In this document: positions 53,999 through 63,038 of the stretch, one piece after another
Layout: each line of letters opens with the position of its first letter
How positions within the stretch are numbered: the stretch's first letter is position 1
NCBI RefSeq assembly: GCF_014295415.1
Contig: NZ_CP052909.1
Coordinates: 2,108,001-2,172,000, forward strand
DNA from: Constantimarinum furrinae
GTDB taxonomy: Bacteria > Bacteroidota > Bacteroidia > Flavobacteriales > Flavobacteriaceae
Length of the DNA: 64,000 bases
Direction of reading: 5' to 3'
Notes under the pieces: model-generated
What the model was told of the DNA's origin: nothing
What the model saw: only the letters and a program-made list of their open reading frames with translations
The model's database searches: none
Position numbers and translations under genes: made by a program

Positions 53999-55707
53999 TA
54001 CGAAATGTTTAGATGCGCTGTGATGTCTTCTATTCTCTTCTGAAGGGTTTCTTCCACGCGTTCAGGGTCATTAACACTGATGTAAAATTTGATCTTAGGC
54101 TCCGTTCCACTTGGTCTGGCTGCGATCTTACTCCCATCTTCGGTATAATAGATTAAAACGTTTGAAGTTGGGATATCTAATTTCTCTGTATCTCCTTCTA
54201 TAATGTTCCTGGCCTCTCCGGTTAGATAATCTTCAATTTTCACCACCTTACTTCCGGCAATTTCAGTAAAAGGATTCTCGCGAAGCGACTTCATTATGGC
54301 TGCTATTTCTTCACTTCCTTTCTTACCCTTCTTAACCACAGAAATAAGTGCTTCCTTATACAATCCGAATTGCTTTTCAATGTCTTTCAGGTATTGATAC
54401 ACACTACTGCCTTCACTTTTCTTTTGAGCCGCAATCTCACAGGCGAGCAGGGTAGCGGTGACTGCGTCCTTATCCCGCACAAAATCTCCAACCATATATC
54501 CGAAACTTTCTTCCCCGCCCCCAATAAAGGTGAGTTCCGGGAAATCCTTCACCATCTTTGCGATCCATTTAAAACCCGTTAGCCCTTCCATATAGGTGAC
54601 CTCATATTCGTCGGCGATCTTACGCAGCATTGGGGTCGACACTATAGTAGATGCAATAAAATTGTTTTGGTTGAGTGTGCCTTTCTTTTTGTGTTGTTCC
54701 AGTAAAAAATGTGTTTTTAGGATCATTGCTTGGTTGCCATTTAGCAGCGTTAGCCGTCCTTCGTCATTTCTAACCGCTATACCCAACCGATCGCAATCGG
54801 GGTCGGTGCCAATCACTAAGTCTGCACCTTCTTTTTCGGCAAGTTCCATGGCCATTTTAAGGGCTTCAGGTTCTTCCGGATTTGGAGAAGACACTGTAGG
54901 GAAATCTCCGTTTGGCAAGGCCTGCTCTTTTACGATATTTACATTCTTGTATCCGGCCTCTTCCAAAACATGAGGTATCATGGTAATGGAAGTTCCATGC
55001 AAGGATGTGAAGACAATTTTTAAAGCATCCTTAACCGATTGGGGCGTGTTAAAGCTTCCATTCTGTATGGAAGCTTCAGCAAAGGCATTGTCTATTTCGG
55101 CATCTATGGTGTGTAATAAAGAAATATCCGACTTAAAATTAATGTCGGTGTATTCCAGGCTGTTAATTTCCCGGATCACTTCTGCATCCTGAGGAGGCAC
55201 TAATTGTCCGCCATCTTCCCAATAGACCTTGTAGCCGTTGTATTCTGGTGGATTATGAGAGGCGGTAAGTACAATTCCGCATTGACAATTAAGATGTCGT
55301 ACCGCAAAGGATAATTCAGGGGTAGGACGAAGGTCACTAAAGAGAAATACTTCAATTCCGTTGGCTGTAAATACGTCGGCCACAATTTTAGCCAACGATT
55401 TACTGTTATGTCTGCAGTCGTATGCGATGGCAACTTTCAATGCTTGCCCAGGAAATTGTTCCTTCAGGTAATTAGAGAGTCCCTGAGTATTTTTTCCGAG
55501 GGTATATTTATTAATGCGATTATCGCCAACGCCCATGATTCCCCGCATTCCTCCTGTTCCGAACTCAAGGCTCTTATAAAAACTATCTTCCAATCCTTCC
55601 GGATCGTAGGCGATCATTTCTTTGATAGTGTGTTGGGTATCTTCATCGAAAAACGGAATAAGCCATTTGTTGACTTTTTCCAGTAGTTTCGGATCTACAT
55701 ATCTCAT
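53998..55707 (-). CDS. Phosphoglucomutase/phosphomannomutase family protein
   Basis: A 569-aa alpha-D-phosphohexomutase that interconverts hexose 1- and 6-phosphates. The phosphoserine loop TASHNP has Ser150; metal binding GTDPDCDRLG, sugar binding GGEESFGY and the phosphate-binding ARPSGTEPKIKFY motifs are present. Length fits the long PGM/PMM (PgcA-like) group of Bacteroidetes. It lies 39 bp after a glycosyltransferase gene and overlaps the ABC exporter gene by 1 bp, so it may supply activated sugar for envelope glycans; that link is inference. Confidence 0.92.
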   Translation of the reverse strand: MRYVDPKLLEKVNKWLIPFFDEDTQHTIKEMIAYDPEGLEDSFYKSLEFGTGGMRGIMGVGDNRINKYTLGKNTQGLSNYLKEQFPGQALKVAIAYDCRHNSKSLAKIVADVFTANGIEVFLFSDLRPTPELSFAVRHLNCQCGIVLTASHNPPEYNGYKVYWEDGGQLVPPQDAEVIREINSLEYTDINFKSDISLLHTIDAEIDNAFAEASIQNGSFNTPQSVKDALKIVFTSLHGTSITMIPHVLEEAGYKNVNIVKEQALPNGDFPTVSSPNPEEPEALKMAMELAEKEGADLVIGTDPDCDRLGIAVRNDEGRLTLLNGNQAMILKTHFLLEQHKKKGTLNQNNFIASTIVSTPMLRKIADEYEVTYMEGLTGFKWIAKMVKDFPELTFIGGGEESFGYMVGDFVRDKDAVTATLLACEIAAQKKSEGSSVYQYLKDIEKQFGLYKEALISVVKKGKKGSEEIAAIMKSLRENPFTEIAGSKVVKIEDYLTGEARNIIEGDTEKLDIPTSNVLIYYTEDGSKIAARPSGTEPKIKFYISVNDPERVEETLQKRIEDITAHLNIS

Positions 55708-55746
55708 GCGTGCTTATTTTGCTGCAAAAATAAAGAAACTTGTCGG

Positions 55747-56700
55747 TTATTGGTTTAAGTTTCGTTCTTCTTTAACAAGGTAGTGTACAGAATTCTTTTT
55801 ACTTCTTAGAATGAGTTCGCCAAGAAATCCGGCAAGGAAGAGTTGTGTTCCCAGTATCATTGCCGTAAGAGCGATATAAAACTGAGGGCGTTCGGTGATA
55901 AGACGCCCTGTAGGGTTTATAAACAGTTTGTCGACGCCCAGATAGAGGGCAAAACAAAAGCCTACAAAGAGGGTTACTGCTCCCCAGGCGCCAAAGAGGT
56001 GCATAGGTCTTTTTCCGAAGCGCGATAAGAACGAGATGGTAATCAGATCCAAAAAACCTCTTACAAAGCGTTCCATACCAAATTTGGTGCTTCCGTATTT
56101 TCGAGCCTGATGCAAAACCACTTTTTCTCCTATGTTCCCGAATCCTGCATTCTTTGCCAGTACAGGAATATAGCGATGCATTTCACCGGTTACTTCTATG
56201 GTTTTTATGACTTCTTTTTTATAGGCTTTAAGGCCACAATTGAAATCGTGAAGTTGAACTCCTGACGTTTTTTTCGCAGCAAAATTAAAGAGCTTAGAGG
56301 GTAGATTTTTTGAGACAATGGAGTCGTATCGCTTCTTTTTCCAGCCCGAAACCAGATCGTACCCATCCTCGGTGATCATTTTGTACAACTGCGGAATTTC
56401 TTCCGGATTATCCTGAAGATCGGCGTCCATGGTGATGACCACATCACCTTTAGCTGCAGCAAATCCGGCGTGTAATGCCTGGGACTTTCCGAAATTCTTT
56501 AAAAACCGAATAGCCTTTACTTCCGGATGTTGAGAGGCAAGATCGTCGATCACTTTCCAGGATCCATCGGTGCTTCCATCATCTATGAACAACAACTCAT
56601 ATAAAAAACCATTGGATTGCATAACAGTAGCAATCCAATGGTATAATTCGTTAATTGATTCTTCTTCGTTAAGAAGCGGAATGACGATAGAAATTTGCAT
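55747..56700 (-). CDS. GT2 family glycosyltransferase (polyprenyl-phosphate type)
   Basis: A 317-aa membrane glycosyltransferase. The GT-A domain (about 1-225) has the nucleotide motif IDDGSTDGSW (39-48) and metal motif DADLQD (Asp92 and Asp94). Two hydrophobic helices near the C-terminus (about 235-257 and 276-300) are typical of GtrB/ArnC/dolichol-phosphate-mannose synthase-like enzymes that load a sugar on a polyprenyl phosphate. It follows the DUF4199 gene by 12 bp in a four-gene operon. Confidence 0.9.
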   Translation of the reverse strand: MQISIVIPLLNEEESINELYHWIATVMQSNGFLYELLFIDDGSTDGSWKVIDDLASQHPEVKAIRFLKNFGKSQALHAGFAAAKGDVVITMDADLQDNPEEIPQLYKMITEDGYDLVSGWKKKRYDSIVSKNLPSKLFNFAAKKTSGVQLHDFNCGLKAYKKEVIKTIEVTGEMHRYIPVLAKNAGFGNIGEKVVLHQARKYGSTKFGMERFVRGFLDLITISFLSRFGKRPMHLFGAWGAVTLFVGFCFALYLGVDKLFINPTGRLITERPQFYIALTAMILGTQLFLAGFLGELILRSKKNSVHYLVKEERNLNQ

Positions 56701-56712
56701 AAATGAGTTTCT

Positions 56713-57243
56713 CTACTGTATTTGCGGTCGGTTTTGCTTCATAATTAGTCCCGCGATCAATGAAATAATAAATCCAAAGAATAAACTAGCGATCAAGCCG
56801 AATGTAACCATCATTCCCGGACTCATGAATTTTTCAGTCATACCAATTGCCATATCCAACTGCTCCTGAGTCATTTCGGGATTCTCTGTGATCATTTTCT
56901 CGCGAGTTACTTCCAATAACTGCACTGCGAAATCCGGTTCAATTACCGTAACGAAAATATAAGTAAATATAGAGCCAACAATTCCAGCAATAAGTGAGAT
57001 GGCAAGACCGGTTTTTAAGGCTTCACCTAAGGTAAGAAAACCATCACCATCCTTTTTGTAGGCTTTTAGTCCGTAAACTATGGCAGTTATCATAATAGCA
57101 AAATTAAGAACAGATTGCCACCAGGGTTGATCCATATGCATACCCATCACATAGACAATTACGGAGACAACGATCGTCCCAAGGGCTAAAAGTAATCCAT
57201 AGTTAAGCGCAATTTTCTTTACAGAGGCTTTTTGAGTTTCCAT
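56713..57243 (-). CDS. DUF4199 membrane protein
   Basis: A 176-aa inner-membrane protein with four hydrophobic helices (about 10-30, 38-58, 78-105 and 145-168). This DUF4199 layout is common in Bacteroidetes and has no defined function. It is the first gene of an operon with the GT2 enzyme, the phosphohexomutase and the MsbA-like exporter, so an envelope role is likely. Confidence 0.85.
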   Translation of the reverse strand: METQKASVKKIALNYGLLLALGTIVVSVIVYVMGMHMDQPWWQSVLNFAIMITAIVYGLKAYKKDGDGFLTLGEALKTGLAISLIAGIVGSIFTYIFVTVIEPDFAVQLLEVTREKMITENPEMTQEQLDMAIGMTEKFMSPGMMVTFGLIASLFFGFIISLIAGLIMKQNRPQIQ

Positions 57244-57279
57244 GATTTTTTCGTTTTATTGGTTTGGTTTGTTAGTAAA

Positions 57280-57287
57280 CAAAGATA
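57280..57287 (-). promoter_or_regulatory. -7 element of the DUF4199-GT2-PGM-ABC operon
   Basis: TATCTTTG on the minus strand, a full TAnnTTTG match 37 bp before the ATG. No clear -33 element. Confidence 0.45.
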
Positions 57288-57343
57288 GCAAAACGTTACA
57301 TTTAGCTTGATGATATAATTCATTAAAAAAACATCTAAATTTA

Positions 57344-57373
57344 TTGTGGATTTATTAAATATCCTTAAATTTG
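57344..57373 (+). promoter_or_regulatory. Promoter of rpmE2
   Basis: TTG at 57344-57346 (-33) and TAAATTTG at 57366-57373 (-7, full match) with 19 bp between them. The leader to the ATG at 57413 is about 33 nt. Confidence 0.65.
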
Positions 57374-57412
57374 CACTCTCAAAAATTGAGATTCAAAGTA
57401 AAAGATAAGACG

Positions 57413-57685
57413 ATGAAAAAAGGTGTGCACCCTGAAAATTATAGATTAGTTGCTTTTAAAGACATGTCTAACGACGATATTTTTCTTTCAAAATCAACTG
57501 CCGATACTAAAGAAACCATTGAAGTTGACGGTACAGAATATCCTTTAGTAAAGTTGGAGATCTCAAGAACTTCACATCCGTACTACACCGGTAAATCTAA
57601 ACTTATCGATACTGCAGGGCGTATTGACAAGTTCAAGAACAAGTATTCTAAATTCAAGAAAGAAGCTAAGAAAGAGGAAGAATAA
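57413..57685 (+). CDS. rpmE2: 50S ribosomal protein L31, type B
   Basis: A 90-aa ribosomal protein of the large subunit. It has no cysteine, so it is the zinc-free type B form ([17 protein letters not shown] start, [20 protein letters not shown] core). The start is the ATG at 57413; an ATG-like start at 57371 lies inside the -7 element. Zinc-free paralogues replace the Cys form under zinc limitation in many bacteria; in Flavobacteria this form may be the only one. It has its own promoter and terminator and precedes the glmU-like gene. Confidence 0.95.
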   Translation: MKKGVHPENYRLVAFKDMSNDDIFLSKSTADTKETIEVDGTEYPLVKLEISRTSHPYYTGKSKLIDTAGRIDKFKNKYSKFKKEAKKEEE

Positions 57686-57708
57686 ATTCCTTGTCTTATA
57701 GATATTAT

Positions 57709-57738
57709 AAAGCCTTCGAGAGATCGGAGGCTTTTTTT
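57709..57738 (+). terminator. Terminator of rpmE2
   Basis: AAAGCCTTCGA (57709-57719) pairs with TCGGAGGCTTT (57724-57734) around GAGA, with one T-G pair, followed by a T run. Confidence 0.8.
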
Positions 57739-57796
57739 ATGCTCTTATTTCTCAATACTTTTTAAAATTTGAACATAAATAATCCTCTCAAAGTCC

Positions 57797-57804
57797 TAAC
57801 TTTG
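57797..57804 (+). promoter_or_regulatory. -7 element of the glmU-like gene
   Basis: TAACTTTG, a full match to TAnnTTTG, 24 bp before the GTG start. The best -33 candidate (TTTG at 57768-57771) is 25 bp away, longer than usual. Confidence 0.45.
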
Positions 57805-57828
57805 GGTAGCATTTAAAACGAAATTACT

Positions 57829-59004
57829 GTGAATTATATCCTTTTTGACGGCAATGTCAGAAATCAGTTACTGCCATTTACCTTTACCCGCCCTGTGGCC
57901 GATATCAGAATCGGCATCCTCACCATACGTGAGAAATGGGAATTATTACTCGGTTTTACTACCACGACGATCACAGAGGATTATCTCACAGGGAAATGGC
58001 CTATGGTTGAGTTGGAGCAAAATATTTTGATCAATGCCTCCTTTATTCCTACTGAAAAACTGGTCGACAGTATTAAGAATCTTTCAGAAAACAAAGCGAT
58101 CTTTTATAAGGAGGAGCCTGTCGCTTTTTTTACTTCGGAAGGGCAGGAAGTGGATTTTAAGTCGTATGATATCGTTCAGCTAGAGGAAAATGAAATCTTC
58201 AGAATAGAACACACCTGGGATATATTTTCAAAGAATCATAAAGCCATCGCCTTAGATTTTAAATGGCTTACCCGGGGTAGAAAGTCACAGCCCATCCCTG
58301 AAATGACGGTCGCTTTCAACAAGGAAGAGATCTTTATAGAGGAAGGTGCAACATTACCCTTATGTTCATTAAACGCTACTGAAGGCCCTATATACATTGG
58401 TAAGAATGCCGAGATCATGGAAGGTGCAATGATTCGTGGGCCCTTTGCACTGTGTGAAGGAGCTACTGTGAAGATGAATTCCAAGATCTATACCGGTTGT
58501 ACGGTAGGACCTTATAGTAAAGTTGGTGGAGAGTTAAACAACTCTGTGATCTTTGGGTATTCTAATAAAGGTCATGACGGCTTCCTGGGAAATGCCGTTA
58601 TAGGTGAGTGGTGTAACCTTGGTGCCGATACCAATAACTCTAATTTGAAGAATAATTACGATGAGGTCCGACTTTGGAGTTACGAAACCGAAAGTTTTGC
58701 CCGTACCGGCTTGCAGTTTTGCGGACTAATGATGGGTGATCACAGCAAATGCGGGATCAATACCATGTTCAATACAGGGACGGTTGTTGGCGTGAGTGCT
58801 AATATCTTCGGAAGTGGTTTTCCGCGCAATTTTATTCCGAGTTTCAGTTGGGGGGGCAATGCCGGAATGACTACCTATAAAACGAATAAGGCTTTTGAAG
58901 TTGCCAAAGTAGTGATGGCGCGTAGAGGGGTTGATTTTTCTGAAACAGATGCTTCCATTCTTGAGCATGTCTTTGAGGAAACTGCCAAATGGAGAAGGGG
59001 GTGA
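57829..59004 (+). CDS. GlmU-like sugar nucleotidyltransferase / left-handed beta-helix protein
   Basis: A 391-aa cytoplasmic protein typical of Bacteroidetes and annotated there as GlmU family. The N-terminal part (about 1-185) is a reduced nucleotidyltransferase-like domain (MNYILFDGNVRNQLLPFTFT); residues about 190-330 are hexapeptide repeats of a left-handed beta-helix (IYIGKNAEIMEGAMIRGPFA). The classical N-terminal GxGTRM loop of GlmU is absent, so pyrophosphorylase activity is doubtful, and the C-terminal half could act as an acyltransferase. The start is GTG. The gene ends 5 bp before a block of 7-bp repeats. Confidence 0.85.
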   Translation: MNYILFDGNVRNQLLPFTFTRPVADIRIGILTIREKWELLLGFTTTTITEDYLTGKWPMVELEQNILINASFIPTEKLVDSIKNLSENKAIFYKEEPVAFFTSEGQEVDFKSYDIVQLEENEIFRIEHTWDIFSKNHKAIALDFKWLTRGRKSQPIPEMTVAFNKEEIFIEEGATLPLCSLNATEGPIYIGKNAEIMEGAMIRGPFALCEGATVKMNSKIYTGCTVGPYSKVGGELNNSVIFGYSNKGHDGFLGNAVIGEWCNLGADTNNSNLKNNYDEVRLWSYETESFARTGLQFCGLMMGDHSKCGINTMFNTGTVVGVSANIFGSGFPRNFIPSFSWGGNAGMTTYKTNKAFEVAKVVMARRGVDFSETDASILEHVFEETAKWRRG

Positions 59005-59008
59005 AAGA

Positions 59009-59078
59009 GTCAGAAGTCAGAAGTCGGGAGTCGGAAGTCGGAAGTCGGAAGTCGGAAGTTGGAAGTCAGAAGTCTGAA
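59009..59078 (+). repeat. 7-bp tandem repeat block 1 (GTCGGAA type)
   Basis: Ten head-to-tail heptads: two GTCAGAA, GTCGGGA, four GTCGGAA, GTTGGAA, GTCAGAA, GTCTGAA. The centre is exact and the edges are diverged, the usual look of slippage-grown repeats. It lies in the convergent spacer between the glmU-like and ankyrin genes and contains no hairpin terminator. Confidence 0.92.
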
Positions 59079-59130
59079 ATATTGGATTAGTAGGCAAAAG
59101 CATTATACTATGGAACTACATTTTTAGTAG

Positions 59131-59637
59131 TCAATAAAGCTCAATTTTCGTTTCTACGGCACCCAAAGATTCTAGATATTCCTTAACCTCAATTGCGTCC
59201 TCACCACCCTTTATGGCGTGATGTAATAAGGTAAATCCGTGTGGGCCTTTTGCATTGAGACTTTCAGGGAAGGCGGTAAGCATTGGTTTTACGATCTCCA
59301 TTTTTCCAAATAAGGCCGCTGTGAAAATATTTACCTGAGCACCTTTGTTTATTAAATACTGAGCTATTTCTTTATTTCCAACATGACTGGCAGCTCCTAA
59401 AGCAGTCTCAAAATCACCAAATTTCCAATCGTGGGCAGCGTTTAGGAGCGTGGGATGTTCCTCCAACAACGACTTAACGACGTCGAACCTTCCATGACCG
59501 GCTCCCACAAAGGTAGCCACCATTTCTTTGTCCAATTGAGGGTCATTGGTTTGAGGAGCGGAAAAGGACATCAATGAGGTTCCGGCTATCACGAAGCCCG
59601 AGGTTCCGAGTGTTTTTAAAAATTGACTTCTCTTCAT
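59131..59637 (-). CDS. Ankyrin repeat protein, exported
   Basis: A 168-aa protein with an N-terminal MKRSQFLKTLGTSGFVIAG signal region (about 1-28), followed by three or four ankyrin repeats (for example GAASHVGNKEIAQYLINKGA and TLLHHAIKGGEDAIEVKEYL). The signal has a KR pair rather than a clear twin-arginine motif. Ankyrin repeats bind protein; the partner is unknown. Single gene with the heptad block 1 beyond its 3' end. Confidence 0.8.
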   Translation of the reverse strand: MKRSQFLKTLGTSGFVIAGTSLMSFSAPQTNDPQLDKEMVATFVGAGHGRFDVVKSLLEEHPTLLNAAHDWKFGDFETALGAASHVGNKEIAQYLINKGAQVNIFTAALFGKMEIVKPMLTAFPESLNAKGPHGFTLLHHAIKGGEDAIEVKEYLESLGAVETKIELY

Positions 59638-59741
59638 AATGGCAGGATTTATCTAAAGATAAATACAAACCGCGGTAATAATTTAAAAAATATGTATTTT
59701 AACAGCTTCAAATCAGTGATTTAATTATAATCCCTCTTAAT

Positions 59742-60230
59742 ATGAAGTTTCTTACTCTTTTTGCCTTAGTTGTGTTTTTTCAGATCAGTGCGTTTTCACA
59801 GGTCATGCAATTGTCTAATATGTCGTATACAATTAACGGATCGACTTATGAGCTGGGTACGCTGGAGCTCACGGGTGATCAATTGGCAAAGCTGCACACG
59901 CTTTTAAAAAATCAGCAGGAAATGGAGAAGTATTCAGCAGAATTTACACGTATTGAAGCAGAGGTGAAAAATGCCCCAAACAAAACAGTGAAAACCGATA
60001 ATGGGATAGCTTCCGCATTAAATCAGCCTGCCGTCTTGAAATCCCGTAAGGAAAGAGATCTCTATTACGATGAAATGACGCGTAAGGTTATTGAACTTCA
60101 AAAGAGTACTAAAATAAGTCTGGAAGGGCTTCAAGAACTATCAAGTAAAAATAGCGCGCTTGTTTCATTGCTTTCTCAGGTGCAGAAAAGTGACGAGAGC
60201 AACAATGTTATTAGAAAACTTCGGAATTAA
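59742..60230 (+). CDS. Hypothetical exported helical protein
   Basis: A 162-aa protein with a signal peptide (about 1-20, ISAFSQV). The mature part opens with a short beta segment (LSNMSYTINGSTYELGTLEL) and is then helical and charged, possibly coiled-coil (about 60-160). I do not recognise a family. It converges with the next gene with a gap of a single base between the stop codons. Confidence 0.65.
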   Translation: MKFLTLFALVVFFQISAFSQVMQLSNMSYTINGSTYELGTLELTGDQLAKLHTLLKNQQEMEKYSAEFTRIEAEVKNAPNKTVKTDNGIASALNQPAVLKSRKERDLYYDEMTRKVIELQKSTKISLEGLQELSSKNSALVSLLSQVQKSDESNNVIRKLRN

Positions 60231-60231
60231 A

Positions 60232-60558
60232 TCATTGTCCTGGCACCACCATGTCAAAATATTCGGTGTAGAATATTAGATCTAAAATATAAGGTAAAGA
60301 CCATAGCACCAGTATGGTAAGTATTAAGGTGATTAGAAATTTTACTCTTCGGTTGCGGGTTTCCTTTTTCTTTTTTTTGAACAGATCTTTTTGGAATTGA
60401 GCAAACTCAAAAGTTCTCATTTTTTTATGATCCTCAAGCTTACCGTATCTTCCGGTTTGATAAAACCCATCCCTTTCGAACATTTTCTTTCTCTTGGATA
60501 AGAGTTTTTTGTTGTTCTTGAGGGTAGTTATCATTCCCTGTATGCCACTCATTCCCAT
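60232..60558 (-). CDS. Hypothetical small membrane protein
   Basis: A 108-aa protein. Residues 1-70 are very basic and charged (MITTLKNNKKLLSKRKKMFE, KDLFKKKKKETRNRRVKF); one membrane helix follows at about 72-92 (LITLILTILVLWSLPYILDL). This N-in tail-anchored layout suggests a cytoplasmic basic head, possibly binding nucleic acid or the membrane surface. Family not recognised. ATGs at residues 3 and 9 are alternative starts. Confidence 0.65.
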   Translation of the reverse strand: MGMSGIQGMITTLKNNKKLLSKRKKMFERDGFYQTGRYGKLEDHKKMRTFEFAQFQKDLFKKKKKETRNRRVKFLITLILTILVLWSLPYILDLIFYTEYFDMVVPGQ

Positions 60559-60622
60559 AATAGACCGCTTTAAATATTAGTCGGGAAACCGTTTTGAAAA
60601 GTTACATGGCCACAAAGAATTC

Positions 60623-62365
<1,743 letters not shown>

Positions 62366-62375
62366 CGAATACGGA

Positions 62376-62729
62376 TTATTTTATATTTTTTTTAAAACTA
62401 ACCATCATATTCATCAAATGAAAAGAATCGGAATATGACCTATTGAAGTCTGAAGTTGAAATATAATTCCTTCTTTTAGCTTTGTAAAGGCAAGTAATAA
62501 CTTCTGCCAAAGAACGAATGGCATATCCCATAAATTTTCGGAATTCTTTGTTCGATTGGCCTATTGACCCTTCTGATATATTAAGTGCTATTGAGTCTGA
62601 GGCTCGTCTTAATTGAGAACTTAGATTAAACTTTTCTTTTTCTGGAAAATTATCTGCCATCTCATTTATAACTTCTCCCAATATCATAGCTCTTTTCCAA
62701 ATTATCAATTTTTCAAATTTAAACTGCAT
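62376..62729 (-). CDS. Four-helix-bundle protein (23S rRNA intervening-sequence/Avd-like family)
   Basis: A 117-aa protein with the family marks FEKLIIWKRAM at the N-terminus, LSSQLRRASDSIALNISEGS in the centre (residues about 38-57) and FMGYAIRSLAEVITCLYKAK near the end. Relatives are encoded in insertions of 23S rRNA genes, and the Avd protein of diversity-generating retroelements has the same fold. Here there is no rRNA and no reverse transcriptase; the gene stands alone between repeat blocks 2 and 3. Its function is unknown. Its stop codon is 10 bp from the start of the peptide-binding gene. Confidence 0.88.
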   Translation of the reverse strand: MQFKFEKLIIWKRAMILGEVINEMADNFPEKEKFNLSSQLRRASDSIALNISEGSIGQSNKEFRKFMGYAIRSLAEVITCLYKAKRRNYISTSDFNRSYSDSFHLMNMMVSFKKNIK

Positions 62730-62926
62730 ACTCCGAATTTTAAAGGGGGAGTAAGCGTGTAAAGTTAGAAATTTTTTATTCCGATTTTAGCTTATCCGTA
62801 CAACTTTTTTCTTAACTAAAAGGCACATGGAAACAACGATTCAAACATTTTTTTAAACGAGCTTCTCAATAAGAACTAAAACCTATTACTTTTAAGCCAT
62901 TACATGATTTGATTCATCGTCCCTCG
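62730..62926. other. Spacer upstream of the four-helix-bundle gene
   Basis: Part of the 309-bp divergent spacer between the four-helix-bundle gene and mtaB. AT-rich; no match to TAnnTTTG facing the four-helix-bundle gene and no hairpin that I can support. The rest of the spacer holds repeat block 3 and the mtaB -7 element. Confidence 0.45.
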
Positions 62927-62968
62927 CGACTCCTGACTCCCGACTTCTGACTCCTGACACCCGACTTC
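62927..62968 (-). repeat. 7-bp tandem repeat block 3 (inverted relative to block 1)
   Basis: Six heptads; read on the minus strand they are of the GTC[AG]G[AG]A kind (GAAGTCG, GGAGTCA, GGTGTCA). It is the same unit as block 1 in the opposite orientation and more degenerate. It lies in the mtaB upstream region, ending about 70 bp before the ATG. Confidence 0.85.
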
Positions 62969-63006
62969 AACATGAGCCTAAATATGTTTAACTCAACAAT
63001 TGTTCG

Positions 63007-63014
63007 TACTTTTG
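63007..63014 (+). promoter_or_regulatory. -7 element of mtaB
   Basis: TACTTTTG, a full TAnnTTTG match 24 bp before the ATG. The -33 region (TTTA at 62987-62990) is weak. Repeat block 3 ends just upstream. Confidence 0.5.
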
Positions 63015-63038
63015 CAATCCTCTAAAGATTACTAGAGA

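Noticed and set aside
62376-62729. Diversity-generating retroelement (Avd-like protein)
   Set aside because: No reverse transcriptase, no template/variable repeat pair and no target gene in the window; the four-helix-bundle family is much wider than Avd.
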